Assembly (NCBI RefSeq): GCF_039555335.1
Contig: NC_092644.1
Location: 50,171,281 to 50,235,280 of the forward strand
From: Amphiura filiformis
Taxonomy: Eukaryota > Echinodermata > Ophiuroidea > Amphilepidida > Amphiuridae
Length of the DNA: 64,000 bases
Reading direction: 5' to 3'
Within the stretch, counting starts at the first letter, position 1; each line of letters starts with the position of its first letter. Of the stretch, positions 12,174 to 24,856 are shown piece by piece. Both the position numbers and the translations under genes were made by a program. Under the pieces are notes generated by a model that was not told the origin of the DNA, searched no databases, and saw only the letters and a program-made list of their open reading frames with translations.

Positions 12174-12467
12174 CTTGTGAAATGAGGCTCCATTGTTTCT
12201 CTATAATCTCTTTGGCTTCAATAAAACCACATTCTTTCAAAGCATCGATAATTGCTCTTCTTGTAGCATTCTTGTCAGTTTGTTGCCAGAATTCTAACAC
12301 TTCAATTGCTTGGAGTTGAACATCTCTGGTGTCTGCTCTCCTCTCAGCATTCTCAACATCTGATGATGGAATACCAAGCTGTCTAAAGAGATGCTTTTGT
12401 TGATCACGTCCAAGTTTAGCTTTGTATATTATATCATTAATATCATCATCTGATACCTTCTCCATAC
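12174..12467 (-). CDS. NLR gene 1, Death-domain exon
   Basis: The exon encodes about 98 residues with the hallmarks of the Death domain (DD-superfamily adaptor module): an LGRDQQKHLFRQLGI helix pair, SDVENAE, then QAIEVLEFWQQ and KNATRRAIIDALKECG. Such domains recruit partners by homotypic binding. Acceptor CTACAG at 12468-12473 and donor G/GTAATA at 12174/12173 define a 294-bp exon that is phase 1 on both sides. Joining its last base G to the CA of the NACHT exon gives GCA and keeps frame into ACLSSTFNLEEC. Joining the G that ends P2 to its first GT gives GGT followed by MEKVSDDD. Death-NACHT-LRR is a known architecture of expanded invertebrate deuterostome NLRs. The Met after the acceptor could also serve as a start in a shorter isoform. 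Confidence 0.85.
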
Positions 12468-12559
12468 CTGTAGTAAGACACACAATGTGACACAATCTTT
12501 AATAAAATAGTAAATGCAATGCTTCTCATTAATGTTTTATTTGTAGCATGAAAAGAAAA

Positions 12560-12800
12560 GCAATAGAGGTTATCCACTTTACTCATGCGTGACTTCTAAC
12601 AAAGGGCGCCGATTCCCGTAGTATTCCTCATTCAAACCAATTCAATGCATGACCTCGGAGTTACCTGCATTACTCTGGCGAGCTATTTTGAAACAGTCAT
12701 GGTTGCACATGCAGGTACTTCTTTTGAAAGTCGTAAACAAGGTATAGCAGCCGTTGATATGATATGCAGCTTAAAGAACACGAATAACCTCTATCAGAAT
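12560..12800. repeat. Interspersed repeat shared with 49312-49445
   Basis: About 130 bp from 12560 (CAATAGAGGTTATCCACTTT) matches 49314 onward at roughly 85-90% by eye. An inverted GAATAACCTCTAT at about 12783-12797 mirrors the start, so this copy may be a complete small TIR element and the 49-kb copy truncated. Confidence 0.6.
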
Positions 12801-13113
12801 TGAAACACTGTAATAGACTAAAGTCCGAGTGAAATCAATGCATAATCCACTGGGTGTACGTAGTAATAAATTGTGCATGTTCACAGAACTGGAATGTTTA
12901 CACACCTGATCAAAGTCAGTGCATCTATCTGTACATGTGCGAAGTAACTGGCAACTGACATCACTGTCTAATGGATTAAGCCATGACCAAATGGACTATA
13001 GAATATGGGATCCATTCAGCATGTTCTGATCCTCTAGTTTTGTAGTGGTGGTGTTTGAGTTTGTCATCCCCTATATTTTGGCTTTTAAAATCAGTTGCCA
13101 AACATTGTGATAT
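12801..13113. other. Intronic spacer
   Basis: Intron between the P2 and Death exons of gene 1. Nothing recognisable. Confidence 0.5.
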
Positions 13114-13303
13114 GTGCCCTTTACTCACAAACATGAACTGTGTGGCATTTCCCAGCAAAATATGTACTTTTTCATAGTGACTGTAAAGTATGCAGTTTTG
13201 CGTATGCATATAACTACATATTTTGCAGAAGTATGTAGTTTTACATATGCAAAATATCATATTTTGCACAAGTATGTGATTTTGCATGCAGAACTGGAAG
13301 AAT
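13114..13303 (+). repeat. Direct duplication, intact copy with empty site
   Basis: About 190 bp are repeated at 13580-13701 and continue at 23738-23809, where the second copy is split by the 10-kb element. The first copy holds the uninterrupted target GAAGTATG at 13228-13235. The open frame across it (13114-13602) has no conserved features and partly encodes the duplication itself. Confidence 0.88.
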
Positions 13304-13579
13304 TGGTTACAAACATATATCAACTTGACAGGTGGTCTGATAACACACTTATACATTGGTTACAAACATATATCAACTTGTACCCCCTCATTATCACTGT
13401 AATTGATGTTATATTCACAGGTGGTCTGACAGTTCTGTGTGTTCCCTGTCGTGTGCTCCCAACGATTATCATTGCTGGAGTGGATGTTATGATATCAGAT
13501 ATATTCCCTCCACTTTCAGCACACTCTTTGAGTGAATTTCCTCCGTTCATATCACAAAACACGGCATACCAATGTGTAA

Positions 13580-13701
13580 GTGCCCTTTACTCACAAACAT
13601 GAACTGTGTGGCATTTCCCAGCAAAATATGTACTTTTTCATAGTGACTGTAAAGTATGCAGTTTTGCGTATGCATATAACTACATATTTTGCAGAAGTAT
13701 G
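13580..13701 (+). repeat. Direct duplication, second copy (left part)
   Basis: Nearly identical to 13114-13235. It is interrupted after GAAGTATG (13694-13701) by the 10-kb element and resumes at 23738. Confidence 0.88.
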
Positions 13702-13849
13702 GGCAATCTACCACTTTTTACCCCTCAGGGGTAAAAACAATTTCAGTGTTGCCAGTTAGGTAAAAAACATATATCTAGATCACAAAACTCATTGAAAGTT
13801 GAAATAACGTTCATTTGATGCATTCCGCCCAATCCGCCCAACATTATGT

Positions 13850-16800
13850 ATACTACCACTTTTTACCCTGTCCATATTAATATTGTGTAATTTTTCCGTT
13901 TATTTTCTACAAATTCGCTTCCCTCTTAAAATTTGACAATGTTGCGCTCGGAGCTCTATATATATACTACCACTTCCAGTTCGCAACTGGATGAAACATT
14001 AAAATATCTTGTATTCTGAATCAAGATATTATAGTGTTTACTTGAATTGAGCTCTATATATACTACCACTTTTTACCCTGTCGCCTATGGCAAACAGGGG
14101 TAAAAAGTGTAATATAAACTCGAGTCAATAAACACTATAATATCGTACATTCTAAATTATTCACCCGACTGGGGAGAATCCCCCGTTTGAAAAGGGTATA
14201 GAAGTGATTTAGGGGTTAATAAATATTGGGGTGTAGTTATAAAGAAGGTATTTTAAAAGAGAGCGGATTTTGTTTTTAAATAGGAGTAAAAGTCGGTAGT
14301 ATACTATACTACCACTTTTTACTCTTGCTTCCTATAACTCCGCTTCCCTCTTTTTGAATACCCCCTTCTATATAACTACACCTCCAATATTTATTGACCC
14401 CCTAAATCACTTCTATACCACCAGCTTTCTCCCCAGTCGGGTGAAAATAATTTAGAATGTACGATATTATAGGGTTTATTTGAGCTCGGAGCTCTATATA
14501 TACTACCACTTTTTACCCCTGTTTGCTATAGGCAACAGGGGTAAAAAGTTTTTACCCGTAAATAAAAAAAAATCGCTTCCCTCTTTTAAAATACCCCCTT
14601 CTTTATAACCATACCCCCAATATTTATTAACCCCCTAAATCACTTCTATACCCCTTTTCAAGCGGGAGATTCTCCCCCAGTCGGGTGAAAATAATTTAGA
14701 ATGTACGATATTATAGGGTTTACTTGAATTCGGAGCTCTATATATACTACCACTTTTTACCCCTGTTTGCCATAGGCGAGAGGGGTTAAAAGTGGTAGTA
14801 TATACACTAAAAAACACTAAAATATCTTGTATTCTAAATCAAGATATTATAGGTTTTAGTTGAGTTCGGACCTCTATATACTACCACTTTTTACCCCTGT
14901 TTGCTATAGGCAACAGGGGTAAAAACTTTTTACCCCTATTTAAAAAAAATCGCTTCCCTCTTTTAAAATACCCCCTTCTTTATAACTATACCCCCAATAT
15001 TTATTAACCCCTAAATCACTTCTATACCCCTTTTCAAGGGGATTCTCCCCCAGTCGGGTGATAATAATTTAGAATGTCACGATATTATAGGGTTTACTTG
15101 AGCTCGGAGTTCTATATAAAGTACCGGCGATTACCGCTGTCTACGCTCTGCCACAGCGCGAAAAAGTGCCAATATACTATAGCACCTCTGATCAGTACCA
15201 TTAATAAAAAAAATCGCTTCCCTCTTTTAAAATACCCCTTCTTTATAACTATACCCCCAATATTTATTAACCCCTAAATCACTTCTATACCCCTTTTCAA
15301 GCGGGGGGATTCTCCCCCCAGTCGGGTGATAATAATTTAGAATGTACGATATTATAGGGTTTACTTGAGCTCGGAGCTCTATATATACTACCACTTTTTA
15401 CCCCTGTTTGCTATAGGCGACAGGGGTAAAAAGTGGTAGTATAGTATACTACCACTTTTTACCCCTATTAAAACAAAAAATCGCTTCCCTCTTTTAAAAT
15501 ACCCCCTTCTTTATAACTATACCCCCAATATTTATTAACCCCCTAAATCACTTCTATACCCCTTTTCAAACGGGGGATTCTCCCCCAGTCGGGTGAATAA
15601 TTTAGAATGTACGATATTACAGTGTCTACTTGAATGCAGAGCTCTATATATACTACCACTTTTTACCCCTGTTTGCCATAGGCGACAGGGGTAAAAAGTG
15701 GTAATATATACACTAAAAAACACTAAATATCTTGTATTCTGAATCAAGATATTATAGTTTTTAGTTGAGTTCGGAGCTCTATATATACTACCACTTTTTA
15801 CCTCTGTTTGCTATAGGCAACAGGGGTAAAAAGTTTTTACCCCTATTTAAAAAAAATCGCTTCCCTCTTTTAAAATACCCCCTTCTTTATAACTATACCC
15901 CTAATATTTATTAACCCCTAAATCACTTCTATACCCCTTTTCAAACGGGGATTCTCCCCCAGTCGGGTGAAAATAATTTAGAATGTACGATATTATAGGG
16001 TTTACTTGAGCTCGGAGCTCTATATATACTACCACTTTTTACCCCTGTTTGCTATAGGCAACAGGGTAAAAAAGTTTTTACCCCCCCTATTAAAAAAATT
16101 ACTTCCCTCTTTTAAAATACCCCCTTCTTTATAACTACACCCCCAATATTTATTGACCCCCTAAATCACTTCTATACCCCTTTTCAAAAGGGGGGATTCT
16201 CCCCCCAGTCGGGTGAATAATTTAGAATGTACGATATTATAGGGTTTACTTGAGCTCGGAGCTCTATATATACTACCACTTTTTACCCCTGTTTGCCATA
16301 GGCGACAGGGGTAAAAAGTGGTAATATATACACTAAAAAACACTAAATATCTTGTATTCTGAATCAAGATATTATAGTTTTTAGTTGAGTTCGGAGCTCT
16401 ATATAATACTACCACTTTTTACCCCTGTTTGCTATAGGCAACAGGGGTAAAAAGTTTTTACCCTATTTAAAAAAAATCGCTTCCCTCTTTTAAAATACCC
16501 CCTTCTTTATAACTATACCCCCAATATTTATTAACCCCCTAAATCACTTCTATACCCCTTTTCAAACGGGGGATTCTCCCCCCAGTCGGGTGAAAATAAT
16601 TTAGAATGTACGATATTATAGGGTTTACTTGAGCTCGGAGCTCTATATATACTACCACTTTTTACCCCTGTTTGCTATAGGCAACAGGGGTAAAAAGTTT
16701 TTACCCCTATTAAAAAAATCGCTTCCCTCTTTTAAAATACCCCTTCTTTATAACTATACCCCCAATATTTATTAACCCCTAAATCACTTCTATACCCCTT

Positions 16801-18660
16801 TTCAAACGGGGGGATTCTCCCCCCAGTCGGGTGATAATAATTTAGAATGTACGATATTATAGGGTTTACTTGAGCTCGGACCTCTATATATACTACCACT
16901 TTTTACCCCTGTTTGCTATAGGCAACAGGGGTAAAAAGTTTTTACCCCTATTAAAAAAAAATCACTTCCCTCTTTTAAAATACCCCCTTCTTTATAACTA
17001 TACCCCCAATATTTATTGACCCCCTAAATCACTTCTATACCCCTTTTCAAACGGGGGGATTCTCCCCCCAGTCGGGTGAATAATTTAGAATGTACGATAT
17101 TATAGGGTTTACTTGAGCTCGGAGCTCTATATATACTACCACTTTTTACCCCTGTTTGCCATAGGCGACAGGGGTAAAAATGGTAATATCTCACTAAAAA
17201 CACTAAAATATCTTGTATTCTGAATCAAGATATTATAGTGTTTAGTTGAGTTCGAGCTCTATATATACTACCACTTTTTACCCCTGTTTGCTATAGGCAA
17301 CAGGGGTAAAAAGTTTATACCCCTATTTAAAAAAAAATCGCTTCCCTCTTTTAAAATACCCCCTTCTTTATAACTATACCCCCAATATTTATTAACCCCC
17401 TAAATCACTTCTATACCCCTTTTCAAACGGGGGGATTCTCCCCCCAGTCGGGTGAATAATTTAGAATGTACGATATTATAGGGTTTACTTGAGCTCGGAG
17501 CTCTATATATACTACCACTTTTTACCCCTGTTTGCTATAGGCGACAGGGGTAAAAAGTGGTAATATATACACTAAAAACACTAAAATATCTTGTATTCTG
17601 AATCAAGATATTATAGTTTTTAGTTGAGTTCGGAGCTCTATATATACTACCACTTTTTACCCCTGTTTGCTATAGGCAACAGGGGTAAAAAGTTTTTACT
17701 CCTATTTAAAAAAATCGCTTCCCTCTTTTAAACTACCCCTTCTTTATAACTATACCCCCAATATTTATTAACCCCTAAATCACTTCTATACCCCTTTTCA
17801 AACGGGGGATTCTCCCCCAGTCGTGTGAAAATAATTTAGAATGTACGATATTATAGGGTTTACTTGAGCTCGGATCTCTATATATACTACCACTTTTTAC
17901 CCCTGTTTGCTATAGGCAACAGGGGTAAAAAGTTTTTACCCCTATTTAAAAAAAAATCCGCTTCCCTCTTTTAAAATACCCCCTTCTTTATAACTATACC
18001 CCCAATATTTATTACCCCCTAAATCACTTCTATACCCCTTTTCAAACGGGGGTTCTCCCCCAGTCGTGTGAAAATAATTTAGAATGTACGATATTATAGG
18101 GTTTACTTGAGCTCGGAGCTCTATATACATGTATACTACCACTTTTTAGCCCTGTTTGCTATAGGCAAAAAGTTTTTACCCCTATTTAAAAAAAAATCCG
18201 CTTCCCTCTTTTTAAATACCCCCTTCTTTATAACTATACCCCCAATATTTATTGACCACCTAAATCACTTCTATACCCCTTTTCAAACGGGGGGATTCTC
18301 CCCCTAGTCGGGTGAAAATAATTTAGAATGTACGATATTATAGGGTTTACTTGAGCTCGGTGCTCTATATATACTACCACTTTTTACCCTGTTTGCTATA
18401 GGCAAAACAGTTTTTAAAAAAATCCGCTTCCCTCTTTTAAAATACCCCCTTCTTTATAACTATACCCCCAATATTTATTAACCCCCTAGATCACTTCTAT
18501 ACCCCTTTTCAAACGGGGGGATTCTCCCCCCCAGTCGGGTGAAAATAATTTAGAATGTACGATATTATAGGGTTTACTTGAGCTCGGTGCTCTATATATA
18601 CTACCACTTTTTACCCCTGTTTGCTATAGGCAACAGGGGTAAAAAATCCGCTTCCCTCTT
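13850..18660 (+). repeat. Tandem array A (about 245- and 135-bp units)
   Basis: Each unit opens with CTATATATACTACCACTTTT and contains a 16-bp perfect stem (ACTTTTTACCCCTGTT with its complement) around TGCTATAGGC. Long units (about 245 bp) add a pyrimidine-rich part with a C-run/G-run hairpin near CAGTCGGGTGA. Short units (about 135 bp) carry a second palindrome built on ATATCTTG and CAAGATAT. The two types alternate irregularly. One unit near 15115-15205 has a replaced interior. Confidence 0.9.
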
Positions 18661-18668
18661 TTTAAATT

Positions 18669-21600
18669 GATGTCCGTCTTAAAAACGGAATAAACCAAAA
18701 TATGACAAAATATTGCTGATCTATTTTAAGTTTATAACTAAATAGAATATAATGTTTTCAGTTTATTCCGGTCATAAAATTCGAAACTTTTGATTAGTAT
18801 AAAGCTTGATACAATCCAAAATCAGAAATAGTAAGAATCTTTAATTGATGTCCGTTTTATTCCTTTCATAAAATTCGAAACTTTTGATTAGTATAAAGCT
18901 TGATACTATCCAAAATCAGAAATAGTAACAATCTTTAATTAATGTCCGTCTTACAAAACGGAATAAACCAAAATATGACAAAAATTCAGTTTATTCCGTT
19001 CATAAAATTCGAAACTTTTGATTAGTATAAAGCTTGATACTATCCAAAATCAGAAATAGTAACAATCTTTAATTGATGTCCGTCTTACAAAACGGAATAA
19101 ATTAAAATATGACAGAAATTCAGTTTATTCCGTTCATAAAATTCGAAACTTTTGATTAGTTTAAAGCTTGATACTATCCGAAATCAGAAATAGTAACAAT
19201 CTTTAATTGATGTCCGTCTTACAAAACGGAATAAACCAAAATATGACAAAAATTCAGTTTATTCCTTTCATAAAATTCGAAACTTTTGATTAGTATAAAG
19301 CTTGATACTATCCAAAATCAGAAATAGTAACAATCTTTAATTGATGTCCGTCTTACAAAACGGAATAAACCAAAATATGACCGAATTTCAGTTTATTCCG
19401 TTCATAAAATTCTAAACTTTTGATTAGTATAAAGCTTGATACTATCCAAAATCAGAAATAGTAACAATCTTTAATTGATGTCCGTCTTACAAAACGGAAT
19501 AAATCAAAATATGACAGAAATTCAGTTTATTTCGTTCATAAAATTCGAAACTTTTGATTAGTTTAAAGCTTGATACTATCCAAAATCAGAAATAGTAACA
19601 ATCTTTAATTGATGTCCGTCTTACAAAACGGAATAAACCAAAATATGACAGAAATTCAGTTTATTCCGTTCATAAAATTCCAAACTTTTGATTAGTATAA
19701 AGCTTCATACTATCCAAAATCAGAAAAAGTAACAATCTTTAATTGATGTCCGTCTTGCAAAACGGAATAAATCAAAATATGACAGAAATTCAGTTTATTC
19801 CGTTCATAAAATTCCAAACTTTTGATTAGTATAAAGCTTCATACTATCCAAAATCAGAAATAGTAATAATCTTTAATTGATGTCCGTCTTACAAAACGGA
19901 AAAAATCAAAATATGACATAAATTCAGTTTATTACGTTCATAAAATTCGAAACTATTGATTAGTATAAAGCTTGATACTATCCAAAATCAGAAATAGTAA
20001 CAATCTTTAATTGATGTCCGTCTTACAAAACGGAATAAATCAAAATATGACAGAAATTCAGTTTATTCCGATCATAAAATTCGAAACTTTTGATTAGTTT
20101 AAAGCTTGATACTATCCAAAATCAGAAATAGTAACAATCTTTAATTGATGTCCGTCTTACAAAACGGAATAAACCAAAATATGACAGAAATTCAGTTTAT
20201 TCCGTTCATAAAATTCCAAACTTTTGATTAGTATAAAGCTTCATACTATCCAAAATCAGAAATAGTAATAATCTTTAATTGATGTCCGTCTTACAAAACG
20301 GAAAAAATCAAAATATGACATAAATTCAGTTTATTACGTTCATAAAATTCGAAACTATTGATTAGTATAAAGCTTGATACTATCCAAAATCAGAAATAGT
20401 AACAATCTTTAATTGATGTCCGTCTTACAATACGGAATAAAACAAAAAATGACAGAAATTCAGTTTATTCCGTTCATAAAATTCCAAACTTTTGATTAGT
20501 ATAAAGCTTCATACTATCCAAAATCAGAAATAGTAACAATCTTTAATTGATGACCGTCTTACAAAACGGAATAAATCAAAATATGACAGAAATTCAGTTT
20601 ATTCCGTTCATAAAATTCCAAACTTTTGATTAGTATAAAGCTTCATACTATCCAAAATCAGAAATAGTAATAATCTTTAATTGATGTCCGTCTTACAAAA
20701 CGGAAAAAATCAAAATATGACATAAATTCAGTTTATTACGTTCATAAAATTCGAAACTATTGATTAGTATAAAGCTTGATACTATCCAAAATCAGAAATA
20801 GTAACAATCTTTAATTGATGTCCGTCTTACAAAACGGAATAAATCAAAATATGACAGAAATTCAGTTTATTCCGATCATAAAATTCGAAACTTTTGATTA
20901 GTTTAAAGCTTGATACTATCCAAAATCAGAAATAGTAACAATCTTTAATTGATGTCCGTCTTACAAAACGGAATAAACCAAAATATGACAGAAATTCAGT
21001 TTATTCCGTTCATAAAATTCCATACTTTTGATTAGTATAAAGCTTCATACTATCCAAAATCAGAAATAGTAATAATCTTTAATTGATGTCCGTCTTACAA
21101 AACGGAAAAAATCAAAATATGACATAAATTCAGTTTATTACGTTCATAAAATTCGAAACTATTGATTAGTATAAAGCTTGATACTATCCAAAATCAGAAA
21201 TAGTAACAATCTTTAATTGATGTCCGTCTTACAATACGGAATAAACCAAAAAATGACAGAAATTCAGTTTATTCCGTTCATAAAATTCCAAACTTTTGAT
21301 TAGTATAAAGCTTCATACTATCCAAAATCAGAAATAGTAACAATCTTTAATTGATGACCGTCTTACAAAACGGAATAAATCAAAATATGACAGAAATTCA
21401 GTTTATTCCGTTCATAAAATTCGAAACTTTTGATTAGTATAAAGCTTCATACTATCCAAAATCAGAAATAGTAATAATCTTTAATTGATGTCCGTCTTAC
21501 ATAACGGAATAAATCAAAATATGACAGAAATTCAGTTTATTCCGTTCATAAAATTCGAAACTATTGATTAGTATAAAGCTTGATACTATCCAAAATCAGA

Positions 21601-22733
21601 AATAGTAACAATCTTTAATTGATGTCCGTCTTACAAAACGGAATAAACCCAAAAATGACAGAAATTCAGTTTATTCCGTTCATAAAATTCCAAACTTTTG
21701 ATTAGTATAAAGCTTCATACTATCCAAAATCAGAAATAGTAACAATCTTTAATTGATGTCCGTCTTACAAAACAGAATAAATCAAAATATGACAGAAATT
21801 CAGTTTATTCCGTTCATAAAATTCCAAACTTTTGATTAGTATAAAGATTCATACTATCCAAAATCAGAAATAGTAATAATCTTTAATTGATGTCCGTCTT
21901 ACATAACGGAATAAATCAAAATATGACAGAAATTCAGTTTATTCCGTTCATAAAATTCGAAACTATTGATTAGTATAAAGCTTGATACTATCCAAAATCA
22001 GAAATAGTAACAATCTTTAATTGATGTCCGTCTTACAAAACGGAATAAACCAAAATATGACCGAAATTCAGTTTATTCCGTTCATAAAATTCTAAACTTT
22101 TGATTAGTATAAAGCTTGATACTATCCAAAATCAGAAATAGTAACAATCTTTAATTGATGTCCGTCTTACAATACAGAATAAACCCAAAAATGACAGAAA
22201 TTCAATTTATTCCGTTCATAAAATTCCAAACTTTTGATTAGTATAAAGCTTCATACTATCCAAAATCAGAAATAGTAACAATCTTAAATTGATGTCCGTC
22301 TTAAACTGGGAATAAACCAAAATATGACAAAATATTGCTGATCTATTTTAAGTTTAAAACTAAATAGAATACAATGTTTTCAGTTTATTCCGTTCATAAA
22401 ATTCGAAAGTTTTGATTAGTATAAAGCTTGATATAATCCAAAATCAGAAATAGTAACAATCTTTAATTGATGTCCGTCTTACAAAACGGAATAAACCAAA
22501 ATATGACAAAAATTCAGTTCATTCCGTTCATAAAATTCGAAACTTTTGATTAGTATAAAGCTTGATACTAAAAATCAGAAATAGTAATAATCTTTGATTG
22601 ATGTCCGTCTTACAAAACGGAATAAATCAAAATATGACAGAAATTCAGTTTATTCCGGTTATAAAATTCGAAACTTTTGATTAGTATAAAGCTTGATACT
22701 ATCCAACATCAGAAATAGTAACAATCTTTAATT
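18669..22733 (+). repeat. Tandem array B (134-bp units, 30 copies)
   Basis: Spacing of GATGTCCGTC is exactly 134 bp for 24 consecutive units (19075 to 22291). Each unit holds a 12-bp inverted pair, AACGGAATAAAC and GTTTATTCCGTT. Shared variants recur every 402 bp (19879, 20281, 20683, 21085) and every 804 bp (20549 and 21353), so there is higher-order structure. Units near both edges (18669 and 22291) are 178 bp long with an extra AT-rich block. Confidence 0.93.
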
Positions 22734-22734
22734 G

Positions 22735-23590
22735 TTTGCTATATATTACCACTTTTAGTATACTATACTACCACTTTTTACCCTGTTCCCTATACCAAAC
22801 AGGGGTAAAAAGTGGTAGTATATATAGAGGTCCGAAATCAAGTAAACCCTATAATATCGTACATTCTAAATTATTTTCACCCGACTGGGGGGAGAATCCC
22901 CCCGTTTGAAAAGTGGTATTGATAGGAAAGTATTGATAGGAAACAGGGGTAAAAAGTGGTAGTAGAGTATTGCTGATTGGTCTGTTTGCTATATACTACC
23001 ACTTTTAGTATACTATACTACCACTTTTTACCCTGTTCCCTGTACCAAACAGGGGTAAAAAGTGGTAGTATATATAGAGGTCCGAAATCAAGTAAACCCT
23101 ATAATATCGTACATTCTAAATTATTTTTACCCGACTGGGGGGAGAATCCCCCCGTTTGAAAAGAGGTATTGATAGGAAAGTATTGATAGGAAACAGGGGT
23201 AAAAAGTGGTAGTAGAGTATTGCTGCTTGGGCTGTTTGCTATATACTACCACTTTTAGTATACTATACTACCACTTTTTACCCCTGTTCCCTATACCAAA
23301 CAGGGGTAAAAAGTGGTAGTATATATAGAGGTCCGAAATCAAGTAAACCCTATAATATCGTACATTCTAAATTATTTTCACCCGACTGGGGGAGAATCCT
23401 CACGTTTGAAAAGAGCTATTGATGGAAAGTATTGATAGGAAACAGGGGTAAAAAGTGGTAGTAGAGTATTGCTGCTTGGGCTGTTTGCTATATACTACCA
23501 CTTTTTACCCCTGTATCAATATTGTGCACACAGTATAACTATTGACAGGGGTAAAAAGTGGTAGTATATAGAGTTCGGATCTCTATTGAT
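22735..23590 (-). repeat. Array A' (inverted A-type units, about 245 bp)
   Basis: Three to four units carry the same hairpin and the GTACATTCTAAATTATTTTC word found in array A, but reverse-complemented, so the two A arrays can pair with each other. Unit spacing is about 245 bp (22740, 22985, 23229). Confidence 0.88.
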
Positions 23591-23745
23591 GGCATCAGAT
23601 GAAATTGGGTAGTAAACTACTTTAAAACGTTCATAGTATTGGGCGGATTTGGGCGGATTTCATCAAGCGATCGTTATAAATGTTTGAGGCACATGGCAAC
23701 ATGCTTACCCCTCAGGGGTAAAAAGTGGTAGATTGCCGAAGTATG

Positions 23746-24057
23746 TAGTTTAATGCAAAATATCATATTTTGCACAAGTATGTGATTTTGCATGCAGAAC
23801 TGGAAGAATGACCCTGGGCAAGCTGTGTTATCACATGAATTACCTCTACCTTTAATATATTTGCCCTCGTTTAGCCACTGCAGTGGGTTTAGCTTTGCCC
23901 TGATTTTTAATGGAGTATATAAATATACCAGGTATTAATTAAATTGGGATATGACTGCTAGTCAAATAATATGTAAGTCGCCACTGCCATTGCGTATCCT
24001 GGAACACTATCGCGATTTCAAATGGCTTTATTGCATACAAGCTCCGTATTCAAGCAA
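23746..24057. other. Intronic spacer
   Basis: It resumes the split direct duplication up to 23809. After that nothing is recognisable. Confidence 0.55.
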
Positions 24058-24065
24058 TAAAATTG

Positions 24066-24380
24066 CCCGGGGGGGGTCACTCCCATTGTGGCCTGTACAC
24101 CATCCGCGATAATGAAAACGCGTAAAAAGGGTAGTTTTTCGTGGGTAAGCACGATACGCGCGTAACGCGTTTAGGGTGTCAAAAACATGAAATATTGGAA
24201 AAAAGGGTAGCAAAATTGCAATACGCGGAAATTAAATTTGAGGTATGAAATTTGATGCAAGGAATAAAATTCCTGTTTAGGGTATTGTTTTAGCCAAGGG
24301 TTAAATCCTTGTTTAGGGTGCTTTTCAAAAGTTGATTATCGCGGATGGTGTAAAGGCCACAATGGGAGTGACCCCCCGGG
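24066..24380. mobile_element. 315-bp MITE with 8-bp target duplication
   Basis: Arms starting CCCGGGGGGGTCACTCCCAT at 24066 and their complement at 24380 run for about 45 bp with few mismatches. TAAAATTG flanks both sides (24058-24065 and 24381-24388). A fragment of its interior (CTTGTTTAGGGTGCTTTTCA) recurs at about 47322-47360. Confidence 0.87.
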
Positions 24381-24414
24381 TAAAATTGACCTTAAAATCA
24401 TTGCTTGCTGCATC

Positions 24415-24830
24415 CATAACAACATAACATAACATAACAGAAAACTTTTGGTGCGCTGTTCCTTATGACAAGCTCGTAGCGCTTACAAAGTAAAAGTAAA
24501 AACATCTTAAGGTACACAAAGCAAAAGCCTTAAATAAATAACATTATAGAGTACAAAACTTAAATTTACATAACACAAGTCATAAAATATAAAGATCAAT
24601 AAAGTAAAACACATCATGGAAAAAAATACGTCTTAATTGACTTTTTAAAACTCGCGATGGAAGAGGATTCTCTTATTGTGATGGGAAGTCTATTCCATTC
24701 CCGTGAAGCACATAAAGTAAATGTCCTGTCGCCTGCTCTAAGGTGAGCCTTGGGGTAATCCAAACGAAGGAAATCATTGACGGATCTGAGATTACGGGTT
24801 GGATGATAGTTAGACTTTTTCAAGCCTGCT
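24415..24830 (-). pseudogene. LINE 3' fragment (reverse transcriptase ORF C-terminus)
   Basis: The minus frame 24614-24823 reads like the end of a CR1/Jockey-type LINE ORF2, with the motif pattern AGDRTFTLCASREWNRLP then SFKKSIKTYFF. It ends in stop, an AT-rich 3' UTR and a short TTATG-type repeated tail at 24415-24440, typical of these LINEs. It is 5'-truncated, and no polymerase catalytic motifs remain. Confidence 0.75.
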
Positions 24831-24856
24831 ATGAACAGGTATTTTTAATGATATGT

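Larger units (their letters stand above)
13702..23737. mobile_element. 10,036-bp composite foldback element
   Basis: Both ends begin GGCAATCTACCACTTTTTAC. The arms stay similar for about 130 bp, sharing a paired CCGCCCAA(A)TCCGCCCAA motif near 13830 and 23645. Perfect 8-bp target duplications GAAGTATG lie at 13694-13701 and 23738-23745. The interior is about two dozen A-type units (13850-18660), thirty B-type units (18669-22733), then a few A-type units in the opposite orientation (22735-23590). No transposase. The modular arms of tandem repeats and the 8-bp duplication recall sea urchin TU foldback elements; that kinship is inferred. It sits in a gene 1 intron. Confidence 0.88.

Noticed and set aside
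13114-13602. 162-codon plus-strand frame.
   Set aside because: Part of it encodes a direct DNA duplication, with no domain and hydrophobic AT-rich composition.
18669-22733. CRISPR-like regular repeats.
   Set aside because: Units are 134 bp and repetitive throughout with no unique spacers, inside a eukaryotic transposon.
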